Shown here in pieces: positions 1-6,757 of a DNA stretch of 14,073 nucleotides (positions are counted from its first letter, which is position 1; each line of letters opens with the position of its first letter). Source of the DNA: Acidobacteriota bacterium (GTDB lineage: Bacteria; Acidobacteriota; Blastocatellia; Pyrinomonadales; Pyrinomonadaceae); the NCBI GenBank assembly GCA_020199975.1, contig JAIVJP010000043.1, positions 1 through 14,073 on the forward strand, given 5' to 3'. The notes under the pieces are model-generated. The model was not told the origin of the DNA and ran no database searches. It saw nothing but the letters and a program-made list of their open reading frames with translations. The position numbers and the translations under genes were made by a program.

Positions 1-1361
1 GGAACAAGTTGGAAACCAAGCGATTTTGCTTGGGCCGTTAGGTGCTTGAGACGACGTTCCTGATACTTTTGTTCATAGGCTTGTTGACCCATTTCCACGT
101 AGGTTGTTCCCTGAGTTAGTAGTGCATAGTAGATGCGCGCGATCTTGTGCGCCGTGGCAGTGATTGCTTGTTTGCCGCCAGTGCGCGACTTGACGCGTCG
201 GTAGAACGCTCCCAAAGCAGACTGACTGCGAGATAGCGTGGCCGCCGCCATCCTAAAAGCCTGGGCCGCCCGATTGGGATTGCGTTTCACTTTTCTGGAC
301 AAGACTTTGCCGCCAGAGATCTTTGTGCCGGGACACAAACTAAGCCAGGAGCTGAAATGTTTGACTGTTTTCCAGGGACTTAAATCAAATCCTACCTCAC
401 TGGTTAGTACCAGCAAGGTATCCGCTCCCAGGCCGGGAATGGCGAAGAGGTCGACGCCACTCTTCTTGAAGAGCAGGTCTCTGACATTAACCCCGCCACG
501 CTGGCGGTCTCTGGCTGAGGTCAGCTTTTTTGCTGGTGGCGGCGGTTCGTCCTTAACGTCCGGTTGCGCTGAGACCTGTTTGACGATCGCCTCATCACAA
601 TCGCCAATCTTGGTTTGGTAGATCTCGTAAAGGTCTACTGCTTGACGCAGCGCGAACAAGTGCTCTTCCCGATAGTTGCCTACCAGTGACTTAGCTATCG
701 TCGCCCGGTCGTGGTGACATTGCTTGTCACGGTGGCTGGCTAGCACCTGAGGATCGCGCTCACCGGCCAGCAGTGCCTTGATGATCTTCATTCCGGTGAC
801 GCCGGTAATGTCGGACACCACGTTGTGCAACAGCAGATTCATTTGCTGGAGCGCTTTCTGCATATGCTGAATATGCATGCTGGCCGTTTGCGTCAGCATC
901 TCGCGCTGCCGCAGGTAGCTGCGCAAGACACAGATCTCGTCCGGAGGTCGAAACGCACCTGCCAATAGACCGTAGGTGTGTAGTTGCTGGATCCATTGAC
1001 AATCGAGAATGTCTGATTTGCGGCCCGTGACATTCTTAACGTGACGTGCATCGACCAACTTTACTTCGAAACCGCGGCGTTCCAGTAATTCGAACAACGG
1101 AATCCAATAAACCCCGGTCGATTCCATTGCTACTGTAGTCACGCCGCACTGCTGCAGCCAATCAGCCAGGGCATTAAGATCGGCAGTGAAAGTGCCAAAC
1201 TCCCGCACCGCCACTTCAGCGCGACCTTCGGGCACAGCCACCATATGGTGCTCCGAGCCGATATCGATACCCGCGGCGTTGAGATTGATATGTTGCAATT
1301 GCTTCGGCAGACTTTGAACGTTGAAACTTTTCGACTGCACTTTCTTCCTGCGCTTGCTCAT
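1..1361 (-). CDS. IS110-family transposase (C-terminus off the left edge)
   Basis: This is a DEDD/serine transposase-recombinase of the IS110 family, which moves its element through a circular intermediate. The frame is open from an ATG at 1361 to position 1, giving 453 residues with no stop yet; members of this long subgroup are only slightly longer, so little is missing. The RuvC-like N-terminal domain has GIDIG (Asp33), MESTGVYW (Glu80) and GRKSDILDCQW (Asp117, Asp120), which fit the DEDD catalytic set. The C-terminal Tnp domain (about 300-420) has FAIPGLG and CPGTKISGGK, where Ser349 is the likely nucleophile. The segment at 265-290 is Pro/Lys-rich and looks like a linker. The start is supported by AAGGAG six bases upstream. 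The frame contains no lesions, so the element may be active. The family call is firm; the exact subgroup is not determined. Confidence 0.95.
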   Translation of the reverse strand, partial: MSKRRKKVQSKSFNVQSLPKQLQHINLNAAGIDIGSEHHMVAVPEGRAEVAVREFGTFTADLNALADWLQQCGVTTVAMESTGVYWIPLFELLERRGFEVKLVDARHVKNVTGRKSDILDCQWIQQLHTYGLLAGAFRPPDEICVLRSYLRQREMLTQTASMHIQHMQKALQQMNLLLHNVVSDITGVTGMKIIKALLAGERDPQVLASHRDKQCHHDRATIAKSLVGNYREEHLFALRQAVDLYEIYQTKIGDCDEAIVKQVSAQPDVKDEPPPPAKKLTSARDRQRGGVNVRDLLFKKSGVDLFAIPGLGADTLLVLTSEVGFDLSPWKTVKHFSSWLSLCPGTKISGGKVLSRKVKRNPNRAAQAFRMAAATLSRSQSALGAFYRRVKSRTGGKQAITATAHKIARIYYALLTQGTTYVEMGQQAYEQKYQERRLKHLTAQAKSLGFQLV

Positions 1362-1680
1362 TGGACTGCTCCTTGGCGGACATTTTGCTATCTTTGCTTA
1401 CAAGCGCAGGGGAGCTTTTCTTTGTATTCTTCTTAACGGGATATCAGCCACTCATGCGAGTAGCTAATTCACCAGCGTTATCGACACCAACCCCTGAGAC
1501 CAAACTCGGTTACGGGCAAAACCAAACACCAGTGCGGTGACGGCCTTCGCGACTTGCAAGCCTGATTATCTTACAATGTCTACCTTGAGTTTCATCTCGT
1601 TATCTGCGCGTCGCAGACGAGCAAAGCTACTCGGTTCTGTAATCAGCAAGGTTAGTTTTAGGCTCAACATGTCTTAGCAT
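1362..1680 (-). other. Structured non-coding end of the IS110 element; candidate bridge-RNA region
   Basis: No convincing gene lies between the transposase start and the VOC gene. Read on the transposase strand, the stretch holds several stem-loops. One is CTCGT-CTGCG, loop ACG, then CGCAG-ATA-ACGAG (1596-1621; 10 pairs with a 3-nt bulge). Another is GCTACTC-GCAT-GAGTGGC (1447-1464; 7 pairs including one G-T). A third is AACC-GAG, loop TTTGGT, then CTC-AGG-GGTT (about 1483-1506). In IS110-group elements the non-coding end upstream of the transposase encodes the bridge RNA whose two loops pair with target and donor DNA. That this stretch does so is inference from position and foldability. The outer boundary of the element is not visible, because the family lacks clear terminal repeats. 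Confidence 0.4.
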
Positions 1681-1769
1681 CGTTTTTGTGGAGAGACGTA
1701 GGTCACGCAACTTTCTTTATCGCATCACCTCGCGTTGAATCAAAACTAGAACGCCAAGGAGAAAAATCA

Positions 1770-2576
1770 ATGACCGAAGCACGAATGCAAGAAACCCCGC
1801 TGTACGCGCCTGGGACGTTTTGTTGGGTCGAGCTGGCTACCACCGATGGTGAAGCCGCCAAGAAGTTCTATACAGAGCTGTTTGGTTGGACTTTTACTGA
1901 TAGCCCGATCGGTCCCGGCATGGTTTACACGATGCTCAAGCTCGACGGCAAAGATGTCGGCGCCCTGTACAAGATGCCCGAGGAGATGACGTCGCAGGGA
2001 ATTCCGCCTAACTGGTTGTCTTACGTGGCCGTTAAGAGTGCGGATGAAACGGCTGACAAAGCTAAGTCGCTCGGTGCCACCCTCATGAAAGAGCCCTTTG
2101 ACGTGTTTGATGTAGGACGTATGTCTGTAATCCAGGATCCGACTGGAGCAGTATTTGCCATCTGGCAGGCGGGGACACACAACGGTGCGGGAGTCTGCAA
2201 CGTTCCGAATTCATTTTGCTGGAATGAACTGGGGACTAAAGACACCGACAAAGCCGGGCAGTTCTACACTGGTCTATTTGGTTGGGGAAAAAACGTCCAG
2301 CAGATGGGGCCAATGACTTACACGTCGTTTATGAATGGAGATCGTCCCGGGGGCGGCATGTATGAGCCGCCACCAGAGATGGGCGACGTTCCACCTCACT
2401 GGTTAGTTTACTTTGCCGTAGATGACACAGATGCAAAAGTCTCAAAGGCGAAGGAACTCGGCGCCACCATCATCGCCCCGCCGGCGGACATCCCGGACAC
2501 CGGCCGTTTTGCGATCATCCAGGACCCTCAGGGCGCAGTCTTTGGGATCATCAAGCTGGCGCATCCACCGGCCTAA
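1770..2576 (+). CDS. Two-domain VOC (glyoxalase/bleomycin-resistance fold) protein
   Basis: The 268-residue protein carries two tandem vicinal-oxygen-chelate domains at about 12-125 and 136-262. Both halves start with a similar F(C)WxEL...FY..LFGW motif and end with a similar IQDP(T/Q)GAVF(A/G)I motif, so it is an internal duplication. This architecture matches mycobacterial CFP30B-like proteins, often annotated as hydroxylase or glyoxalase-like; the substrate is unknown. It has no signal peptide or membrane segment and is presumably cytosolic. The ATG at 1770 is chosen because AAGGAG lies 8-9 bases upstream and the VOC homology starts soon after. An in-frame upstream extension to 1686 does not look coding. 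It lies next to the IS110 end and is followed by a 9-bp inverted repeat before the transporter gene. Confidence 0.9.
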   Translation: MTEARMQETPLYAPGTFCWVELATTDGEAAKKFYTELFGWTFTDSPIGPGMVYTMLKLDGKDVGALYKMPEEMTSQGIPPNWLSYVAVKSADETADKAKSLGATLMKEPFDVFDVGRMSVIQDPTGAVFAIWQAGTHNGAGVCNVPNSFCWNELGTKDTDKAGQFYTGLFGWGKNVQQMGPMTYTSFMNGDRPGGGMYEPPPEMGDVPPHWLVYFAVDDTDAKVSKAKELGATIIAPPADIPDTGRFAIIQDPQGAVFGIIKLAHPPA

Positions 2577-2653
2577 CGGGTGCCAACGATTTCATGAATC
2601 CGCGAGGAGCATTGTTTTTGGTCTGAGGAACAACAACACGGGTTCGCAGGGTA

Positions 2654-2686
2654 GCGGTTGAGTTGCCGATGTGCTTGCTCAACCGC
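2654..2686 (+). other. 9-bp inverted repeat between the VOC and EamA genes
   Basis: GCGGTTGAG (2654-2662) and CTCAACCGC (2678-2686) form a perfect 9-bp stem with a 15-nt loop. There is no T-run after it, so it is not a classical intrinsic terminator. It could end transcription of the VOC gene or lie in the leader of the transporter gene. Confidence 0.35.
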
Positions 2687-2754
2687 GCTTCTGCGGCCAA
2701 TATGGTTTTCGCGCTTCAGGCTATAAGCATTCGGCTCCGACGGTTAACTGCGCG

Positions 2755-3648
2755 ATGAAATCACGCCTCGTCTGGCTTTTGCTCTGCTGCATCTGGGGCT
2801 CGACCTGGCTCTTTATCAAACTTGGCCTCGAGGATTTGCCCCCGCTCACCTTTGCGGGCATCCGGTTTTTCATTGCCGTTACGATTCTTTTTTCATTAAT
2901 AACCATTCGCCGTCTCTCGCTGCCGCGCACTGTCCGCGATTGGATGCTTCTGGCAATGACAGGAGGGTTGGCTTTTAGTCTTAACTACGGTCTGCTTTTC
3001 TGGGGTGAGCAATTTATTTCCTCTGGCCTCGCGGCGCTGCTGCAGGCAACCATACCGGCATTTGGGCTCGTGATTGCACACTTCTATCTGCCCGGCGAGA
3101 GAATGACACCGGCGAGGATCCTGGGAGTCGTCCTGGGTGTGCTCGGTGTAGCTCTCGTTTTTTCCAGTCAGTTGGAAATTGCTGGTCCCAAAGCATTGGC
3201 GGGTTGTACGGCTCTTGTGCTCAGCTCGGTTTGCGCTGCTTACTCCAACGTGCTCGTGAAGGCTTATGGAAAACAGCTGGACCCGGCGATTCTTGCGGGC
3301 GGGCAGATGTTCTTCGGGATGATTCCGCTGCTCTTAATCGGAATTCCGCTGGAAGGAAATCCTCTCCGCTTTCGCTGGACGCCGATGGCCTGGCTCGCGC
3401 TCTTTTATTTGGCGATCGTAGGTTCGGTGATCGCATTTCTTCTGTACTACTGGCTCGTGCGCAACATGGAGGTGACGAAGACCATGTTGATTGCATTGGT
3501 GACGCCGGTAGTGGCGGTCACGCTGGGGATGCTGATACTGGATGAGGAACTGAACTGGCGCACCCTTGCCGGAGGCGCGATGATCATTTCGGGAATAGGT
3601 CTAATCGTGTTGTGGCGGCAGAAGACTACTTCAGTGCCTTTGAATTGA
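2755..3648 (+). CDS. EamA-family (DMT superfamily) transporter
   Basis: The 297-residue integral membrane protein has about ten hydrophobic segments arranged as two EamA repeats (about 5-137 and 150-287). It opens with the typical WGSTWLFIKLGL signature and has the second-repeat features ALFYLAIVGSVIAFLLYYW and TPVVAVTLGMLILDEEL. Family members export amino acids, purines or other small metabolites across the inner membrane; the substrate cannot be read here. The ATG at 2755 gives the usual family length and starts directly before the first membrane segment. A GTG at 2671 would add 28 unrelated residues and lies inside the upstream hairpin. No strong Shine-Dalgarno is visible at 2755. Its 3' end overlaps the end of the small convergent frame at 3626-3766 by 23 bases. 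Confidence 0.9.
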   Translation: MKSRLVWLLLCCIWGSTWLFIKLGLEDLPPLTFAGIRFFIAVTILFSLITIRRLSLPRTVRDWMLLAMTGGLAFSLNYGLLFWGEQFISSGLAALLQATIPAFGLVIAHFYLPGERMTPARILGVVLGVLGVALVFSSQLEIAGPKALAGCTALVLSSVCAAYSNVLVKAYGKQLDPAILAGGQMFFGMIPLLLIGIPLEGNPLRFRWTPMAWLALFYLAIVGSVIAFLLYYWLVRNMEVTKTMLIALVTPVVAVTLGMLILDEELNWRTLAGGAMIISGIGLIVLWRQKTTSVPLN

Positions 3649-3766
3649 CAACCACTATGCGGTCATTGTGGAATAGTGAAGGCTTCTTCTGGCGCGAGCC
3701 CTCGAGTTTGATTTCGAGGGCGGGTTCGAGTGCCCGGAGGAGCTTCTCCAGATCATTCGCCGTCAC
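3626..3766 (-). CDS. Small hypothetical frame overlapping the end of the 109-aa gene
   Basis: This 46-codon frame from a GTG at 3766 has a sequence beginning VTANDLEKLLRALEP and containing EIKLEGSRQKKPSLFHND, with the composition of a real soluble protein (leucine heptads, charged residues). It overlaps the 3' end of the upstream 109-aa gene by 14 bases in another frame. The same frame extends further upstream, but there the other frame is clearly the coding one. It is either an overlapping small gene or the shifted C-terminus of the upstream gene. No Shine-Dalgarno precedes the GTG. I do not recognise the family. Confidence 0.4.
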   Translation of the reverse strand: MTANDLEKLLRALEPALEIKLEGSRQKKPSLFHNDRIVVVNSKALK

Positions 3767-4082
3767 GAGAGTAAAACTGGTCCAGTTGCGCCCGAAGATA
3801 AGCCTCCACAGCGCGCGCCACAAAAGGAGCTTCTTTTGAAGGGTAGTGTGCCGGGAGATTGCGCAGTTTAGCGATCTGGTCATGCATCAGCCAAAAGCCT
3901 CCAATCTCTGAGCCGAACCGGTTATAAGTTGCCAACTCCAGCGCGGTCCTATTAACGGGACGGAGATATTTTGCGGATTGCGGATCGAGTTCTACTGTGC
4001 AATCACTCAGTGCGAAACCGAGGAAAGCCACGTCTGACTCAATTTTGGTGAGATCGAGTGCTTTAGGATCAAGGTCAGACAT
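3753..4082 (-). CDS. Hypothetical protein, 109 aa
   Basis: This is a soluble, acidic hypothetical protein that I do not recognise. It begins MSDLDPKALDLTKIESDVAF and contains an Arg/Asn/Tyr-rich middle (YLRPVNRTALELATYNRFG) followed by a helical segment (APFVARAVEAYLRAQLDQ). It has no signal peptide, membrane helix or known motif. The ATG at 4082 lies at the edge of an inverted repeat of GTCAGTT-type units, so any ribosome-binding site would fall in repeat DNA, and none is evident. The gene ends near 3753, where the neighbouring small frame takes over, so a frameshift joining the two is possible. It runs in the same direction as lexA and lies downstream of it, separated by the repeat. Confidence 0.6.
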   Translation of the reverse strand: MSDLDPKALDLTKIESDVAFLGFALSDCTVELDPQSAKYLRPVNRTALELATYNRFGSEIGGFWLMHDQIAKLRNLPAHYPSKEAPFVARAVEAYLRAQLDQFYSRDGE

Positions 4083-4083
4083 T

Positions 4084-4188
4084 GTTGTCCGTGGTCAGTA
4101 GTCAGTTGTCAGTTGTTCGTGGTCAAGATCCTATTCAGTTTGCACCGCAGGTCGCCTACTACGGACAACTGACTACTGACAACTGACC
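4084..4188. repeat. Inverted pair of GTCAGTT/GTCAGTA heptamer arrays
   Basis: The left arm (about 4087-4115) is built of units GTCAGTA, GTCAGTT, GTCAGTT. The right arm (about 4163-4187) carries the complement (ACAACTGACTACTGACAACTGA type). The arms flank a 45-bp unique loop. The repeat fills the space between the lexA stop (4190) and the start of the hypothetical gene (4082). It belongs to the same class as the other short-unit inverted repeats in the window. Confidence 0.85.
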
Positions 4189-4189
4189 G

Positions 4190-4819
4190 TCACGCGTGAG
4201 TTTGAGCCGGGTGACCGAACTTGCGAATCAAGCCTCGCACCACGCCCTGGATTCGGATCCTTTCCGGAGTTTTGATGAAGATTGGCTTGAACTGCGGGTT
4301 GGCCGGCTCCAGTCGAATAAACTCAAGCTCGCGATAAAACTTCTTCACCGTCGCATAAGTTCCATCGATCAAAGCCACGACCATTTCCCCATTCTCAGCA
4401 GTTCCTTGCGAGGCAACAATTATGATGTCGCCATCCTGGATGTTCTCCTCAATCATGGAATCACCACGGACCCGGAGTGCAAAGGTGCGACCGTGTCCGA
4501 TCATATCGCGCGGAACTGAGACAGTGTCGTGCGTAAGAATCGCTTCAATCGGCTGGCCTGCGGCGACGGCGCCGAGCAGAGGAATCTCGTAAACGTCGCT
4601 TGAAGTTTCTTGCGGAACCACTTCGATTCCGCGGCTGACATTGGGGATCCGCTTAATGAGTCCCTCCCGCTCCAAAGCTGAAAGGATGCTATGGACACTT
4701 GCCGAGGAACTCATCTTGAACTGCTTCCCAATCTCGGCAATGGTGGGTGGCTGTCTATTTACTTCTATAAAGCGGTTAATGAAGTCATAGACCTGCCTTT
4801 GGCGCGCCGTTACTGGCAT
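4190..4819 (-). CDS. lexA: SOS repressor LexA
   Basis: The 209-residue LexA is of standard length. The N-terminal winged helix-turn-helix (1-65: RQRQVYDFINRF, PPTIAEIGKQF, SSASVHSILSALEREG) binds SOS operators. The C-terminal S24 peptidase domain has the Ala-Gly autocleavage site in GAVAAGQP (Ala87-Gly88), the nucleophile Ser121 in RGDSM and the catalytic Lys159 in ATVKK. It therefore appears fully functional: RecA filaments would trigger self-cleavage and derepress DNA-repair genes. The ATG at 4819 is preceded by AGAGGAAAT at good spacing. Its own promoter and a candidate operator lie at 4860-4920. Its presence beside udgX-imuA-imuB-dnaE2 suggests it controls that island and itself. Like imuA, it shows no sign of decay. 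Confidence 0.97.
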   Translation of the reverse strand: MPVTARQRQVYDFINRFIEVNRQPPTIAEIGKQFKMSSSASVHSILSALEREGLIKRIPNVSRGIEVVPQETSSDVYEIPLLGAVAAGQPIEAILTHDTVSVPRDMIGHGRTFALRVRGDSMIEENIQDGDIIIVASQGTAENGEMVVALIDGTYATVKKFYRELEFIRLEPANPQFKPIFIKTPERIRIQGVVRGLIRKFGHPAQTHA

Positions 4820-4859
4820 TTTGATTTCCTCTCTTGTTTTAAATCTAAAGGGTATGATA

Positions 4860-4885
4860 GATTTTCGAATCGTCGGGCGAAAATC
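4860..4885 (-). promoter_or_regulatory. Candidate operator in the lexA leader (8-bp inverted repeat)
   Basis: GATTTTCG (4860-4867) and CGAAAATC (4878-4885) form a perfect inverted repeat with a 10-bp spacer. It starts just downstream of the predicted -10 box of lexA, so it covers the expected transcription start, a classical repressor position. Binding by LexA is inferred from position only. The spacing does not match the E. coli or Bacillus SOS box. Confidence 0.4.
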
Positions 4886-4891
4886 AGGCGA

Positions 4892-4920
4892 ATATTATCG
4901 AAGAGAGGAACAGGCGTCAA
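4892..4920 (-). promoter_or_regulatory. Sigma70-type promoter of lexA
   Basis: On the minus strand there is TTGACG (4915-4920), a 17-bp spacer, then TAATAT (4892-4897), which is close to consensus at ideal spacing. It sits 73 bp upstream of the lexA start codon, leaving a leader of about 65 nt that includes the 4860-4885 inverted repeat. Confidence 0.7.
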
Positions 4921-4938
4921 GCTTTAAGATAAACTGGG

Positions 4939-5209
4939 AGTGTCCTATTTTGAATTGGAGACGATCAACCAAGCGCCAAAGGCGCGAAATGCAAAAGCCT
5001 GGGGCACCCGCCCCAGGACAGGTCTGGTTAAATACATAGCGCTGAAGGCGCGGCATTAAGATTATATACCGTAACAGTTGCGAGGAACTATTTCGCGCTT
5101 TCAGCGCTGACTAATGGGTAATACTGCGTTCCTGGGGCGGTGCCCCAGGCTTTTGCATTTCGCGCCTTTGGCGCTTGGTTGACCCTTTCAATTTCCAAAT
5201 TAGGACACT
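4939..5209. mobile_element. MITE-like nested palindromic element, 271 bp
   Basis: The ends AGTGTCCTA (4939-4947) and TAGGACACT (5201-5209) are perfect terminal inverted repeats. The arms continue as long imperfect inverted repeats (about 4939-5018 and 5130-5209) sharing CAACCAAGCGCCAAAGGCGC and GCAAAAGCCTGGGGCAC. A second inverted pair lies inside: AGCGCTGAAGGCGCG (5038-5052) with CGCGCTTTCAGCGCT (5094-5108). Each arm also has its own small palindromes (GCGCC-AAA-GGCGC; CCTGGGGC...GCCCCAGG). There is no coding capacity. GATAAAC occurs a few bases outside each end (4928-4934 and 5213-5219) and could be a target duplication, though the offsets are not exact. It fills the space between lexA and udgX, and mobilisation would need a transposase in trans. 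Confidence 0.75.
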
Positions 5210-5229
5210 ACCGATAAACCTGCGGCAGA

Positions 5230-5869
5230 CTACTTAATCACTCGCGCGAGCTTCTTGAGGTCATCGACAAAACGGCGACGCTCCAAGCGACGAGTTTTAT
5301 CATCTGGAGCACGTAGTATCGAGGAGGGATGGACAGTCGCCATTAAGTAGGGAGCGAGGCTGGATTCGATAAATTGCCCACGCTGTTTTGTAACTCGAAA
5401 CTTGGGGCTCAGCAGTGTTTGGGCAGCAGTGGCGCCAAGGGCCACGATCACTTGGGGTTTGATGAGAGCAATTTCGGCCTTGAGCCAGGGATGGCAGGCG
5501 CTAATTTCCTGCGCGTTAGGTTTCTTATGGATGCGTCGTTTGCCGCGTGGTTTCCATTTGAAATGCTTGACGAGGATTCGTGACGTAAGTTTGTGAACGA
5601 TCTATGCCGGCTTCTGCCAATGCATCATCAAGCAATCGTCCTGCAGGACCAACAAAGGGTTTGCCTAAAAGGTCTTCTTCGTTGCCAGGTTGCTCGCCGA
5701 TGAACATAACCATTGAGCGACGCCGACCTTCGCCAAACACAGTTTGCGTGCCGAGTTTCCAGAGGTCGCAGGCTTTGCAATCGGCCGCGGCTGCGCGCAG
5801 CGACCCGAGCGTAGGACGCGGGGGAATTAATTCTGCTGCGGAGCGCTGAGAAGATTTGCGAGTGGGCAT
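5230..5869 (-). pseudogene. udgX: UdgX-type uracil-DNA glycosylase, +1 frameshifted
   Basis: UdgX is a family-4-related, iron-sulfur uracil-DNA glycosylase that stays covalently bound to the abasic site through the histidine of its KRRIH loop. The N-terminal part (ATG 5869) has the Cys pair CKACDL (C31, C34), the UdgX-type motif GEQPGNEED and GKPFVGPAGRLLDDAL. After TYVTN the frame breaks: at about 5572-5575 four bases (CCTC on the minus strand) stand where one codon is expected, and the frame stops at 5525. Removing one base restores VKHFKWKPRGKRRIHKKPN (KRRIH at 5527-5541), then ACHPWL, VIVALGATAAQ, the glycosylase motif TVHPSSILRAPDD and the stop at 5230. Together they give about 212 residues, the normal family length. 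It is either a recent pseudogene or a sequencing error. It is divergent from imuA. Confidence 0.88.
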
Positions 5870-5884
5870 GTTCTTGTCGAGAAC
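5870..5884. promoter_or_regulatory. Candidate SOS operator between udgX and imuA
   Basis: GTTCT (5870-5874), a 5-bp spacer, and AGAAC (5880-5884) form a perfect palindrome in the 42-bp divergent gap, directly next to the udgX start codon. The half-sites GTTC/GAAC recall known LexA boxes (GTTC/GAAC halves in Gram-positives and in the verrucomicrobial motif), but the spacing differs. A LexA role is inferred from context. Confidence 0.45.
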
Positions 5885-5911
5885 GTAAAAGCGTTTGGAG
5901 GTTTATAAATC

Positions 5912-6673
5912 ATGAGAGCTTCATTTTCCAAAGCTGAAATTGAATCTGAACTTGCCAGTCGTTTTGCTATCGCCTTCAAACTCCAGGAAAAACCGCCGCT
6001 GGCCGTTATGTCAACAGGGATCCCGGAAGTCGACTCTCTTACGGGAGGACTTCCCCGGGGAGCGATTACAGAGATTTTTGGATCTGCGTCTTCCGGTCGT
6101 ACCAGCTTCATGACTTCAGCGCTGGCCTACGCCACGACACATGAAGAAGTCTGTGGGTTAATAGATACAAACGACACCTTCGATCCCGTCTCGGCCGCGG
6201 AAGCTGGGTTGAATTTTGAGCGACTGCTCTGGATACGCTGTGCCACAAATGTCGAGCACGCTTTCAAAGCTACTGATCTGCTTTTGCAGGGCGGAGGGTT
6301 TGGAATTGTGGTCCTGGATATCGGGGATGTGGTGCGTACAGAGGCACGGCGAATCATCTCATCCTGGTGGTATCGCTTCCGCCACGTGGTAGAAAATACA
6401 CCCACTGCTTTGTTAGTAATCGCGGAAGACTCGTGTGTTCGCTCTTGTGCGTCACTGGCTTTGAAGTTGAACCGGGGAGTTGACGTATGGTCTTCCGTTA
6501 GCCAGGCATCAGATCCCGAAATTTTCAACCGACTCTCCCTTGTCATGCCTCACCCAATAACCAATAATCCCACCCATTCAAATCTCATCAACAGTCTCCA
6601 GCTCCACATTTCGCGTCAGAAGCCAGTTTATTTGGGCGTGGGGGAGGCAGAGTTTCACGCCCGGGCTCTATGA
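5912..6673 (+). CDS. imuA: ImuA (RecA-like mutasome protein)
   Basis: The 253-residue RecA/SulA-like ATPase-fold protein is the first gene of the imuA-imuB-dnaE2 cassette. The family supports SOS-induced translesion synthesis by binding ImuB and the polymerase. It shows the RecA-type entry STGIPEVDSLTGGLPRGAITEI, a P-loop-like GSASSGRTS at 57-65 in which the invariant Lys is Arg63, and a hydrophobic strand GIVVLDIGDV (131-140) as Walker B. The C-terminus (LQLHISRQKPVYLGVG) is shorter than in RecA, and no DNA-binding loops are obvious. The ATG at 5912 follows GGAGG by ten bases. It is divergent from udgX with 42 bp between them, and imuB follows after 84 bp. The gene is intact, unlike its partners. 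Loss of the P-loop lysine suggests weak or no ATP hydrolysis. Confidence 0.88.
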   Translation: MRASFSKAEIESELASRFAIAFKLQEKPPLAVMSTGIPEVDSLTGGLPRGAITEIFGSASSGRTSFMTSALAYATTHEEVCGLIDTNDTFDPVSAAEAGLNFERLLWIRCATNVEHAFKATDLLLQGGGFGIVVLDIGDVVRTEARRIISSWWYRFRHVVENTPTALLVIAEDSCVRSCASLALKLNRGVDVWSSVSQASDPEIFNRLSLVMPHPITNNPTHSNLINSLQLHISRQKPVYLGVGEAEFHARAL

Positions 6674-6680
6674 CCGGACC

Positions 6681-6710
6681 TTGACAGGTTCGGTAAATTT
6701 TCGCTAATCT
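6681..6710 (+). promoter_or_regulatory. Weak possible promoter before imuB
   Basis: A perfect TTGACA (6681-6686) starts 7 bases after the imuA stop, and 18 bp later there is TAATCT (6705-6710), a poor -10. It could give imuB-dnaE2 separate transcription, but readthrough from imuA is equally likely. Confidence 0.25.
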
Positions 6711-6757
6711 TCGTCCACGTTATTCCACATCAAAGTCTCCCTCTACGAAAGGCGCCA

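Noticed and set aside
238..621. Open plus-strand frame of 127 codons
   Set aside because: It lies antisense to the well-supported IS110 transposase and has no recognisable features.
2671..2754. Upstream GTG start for the EamA transporter
   Set aside because: It would add 28 unrelated residues, begins inside a hairpin, and the family N-terminus matches the ATG at 2755.
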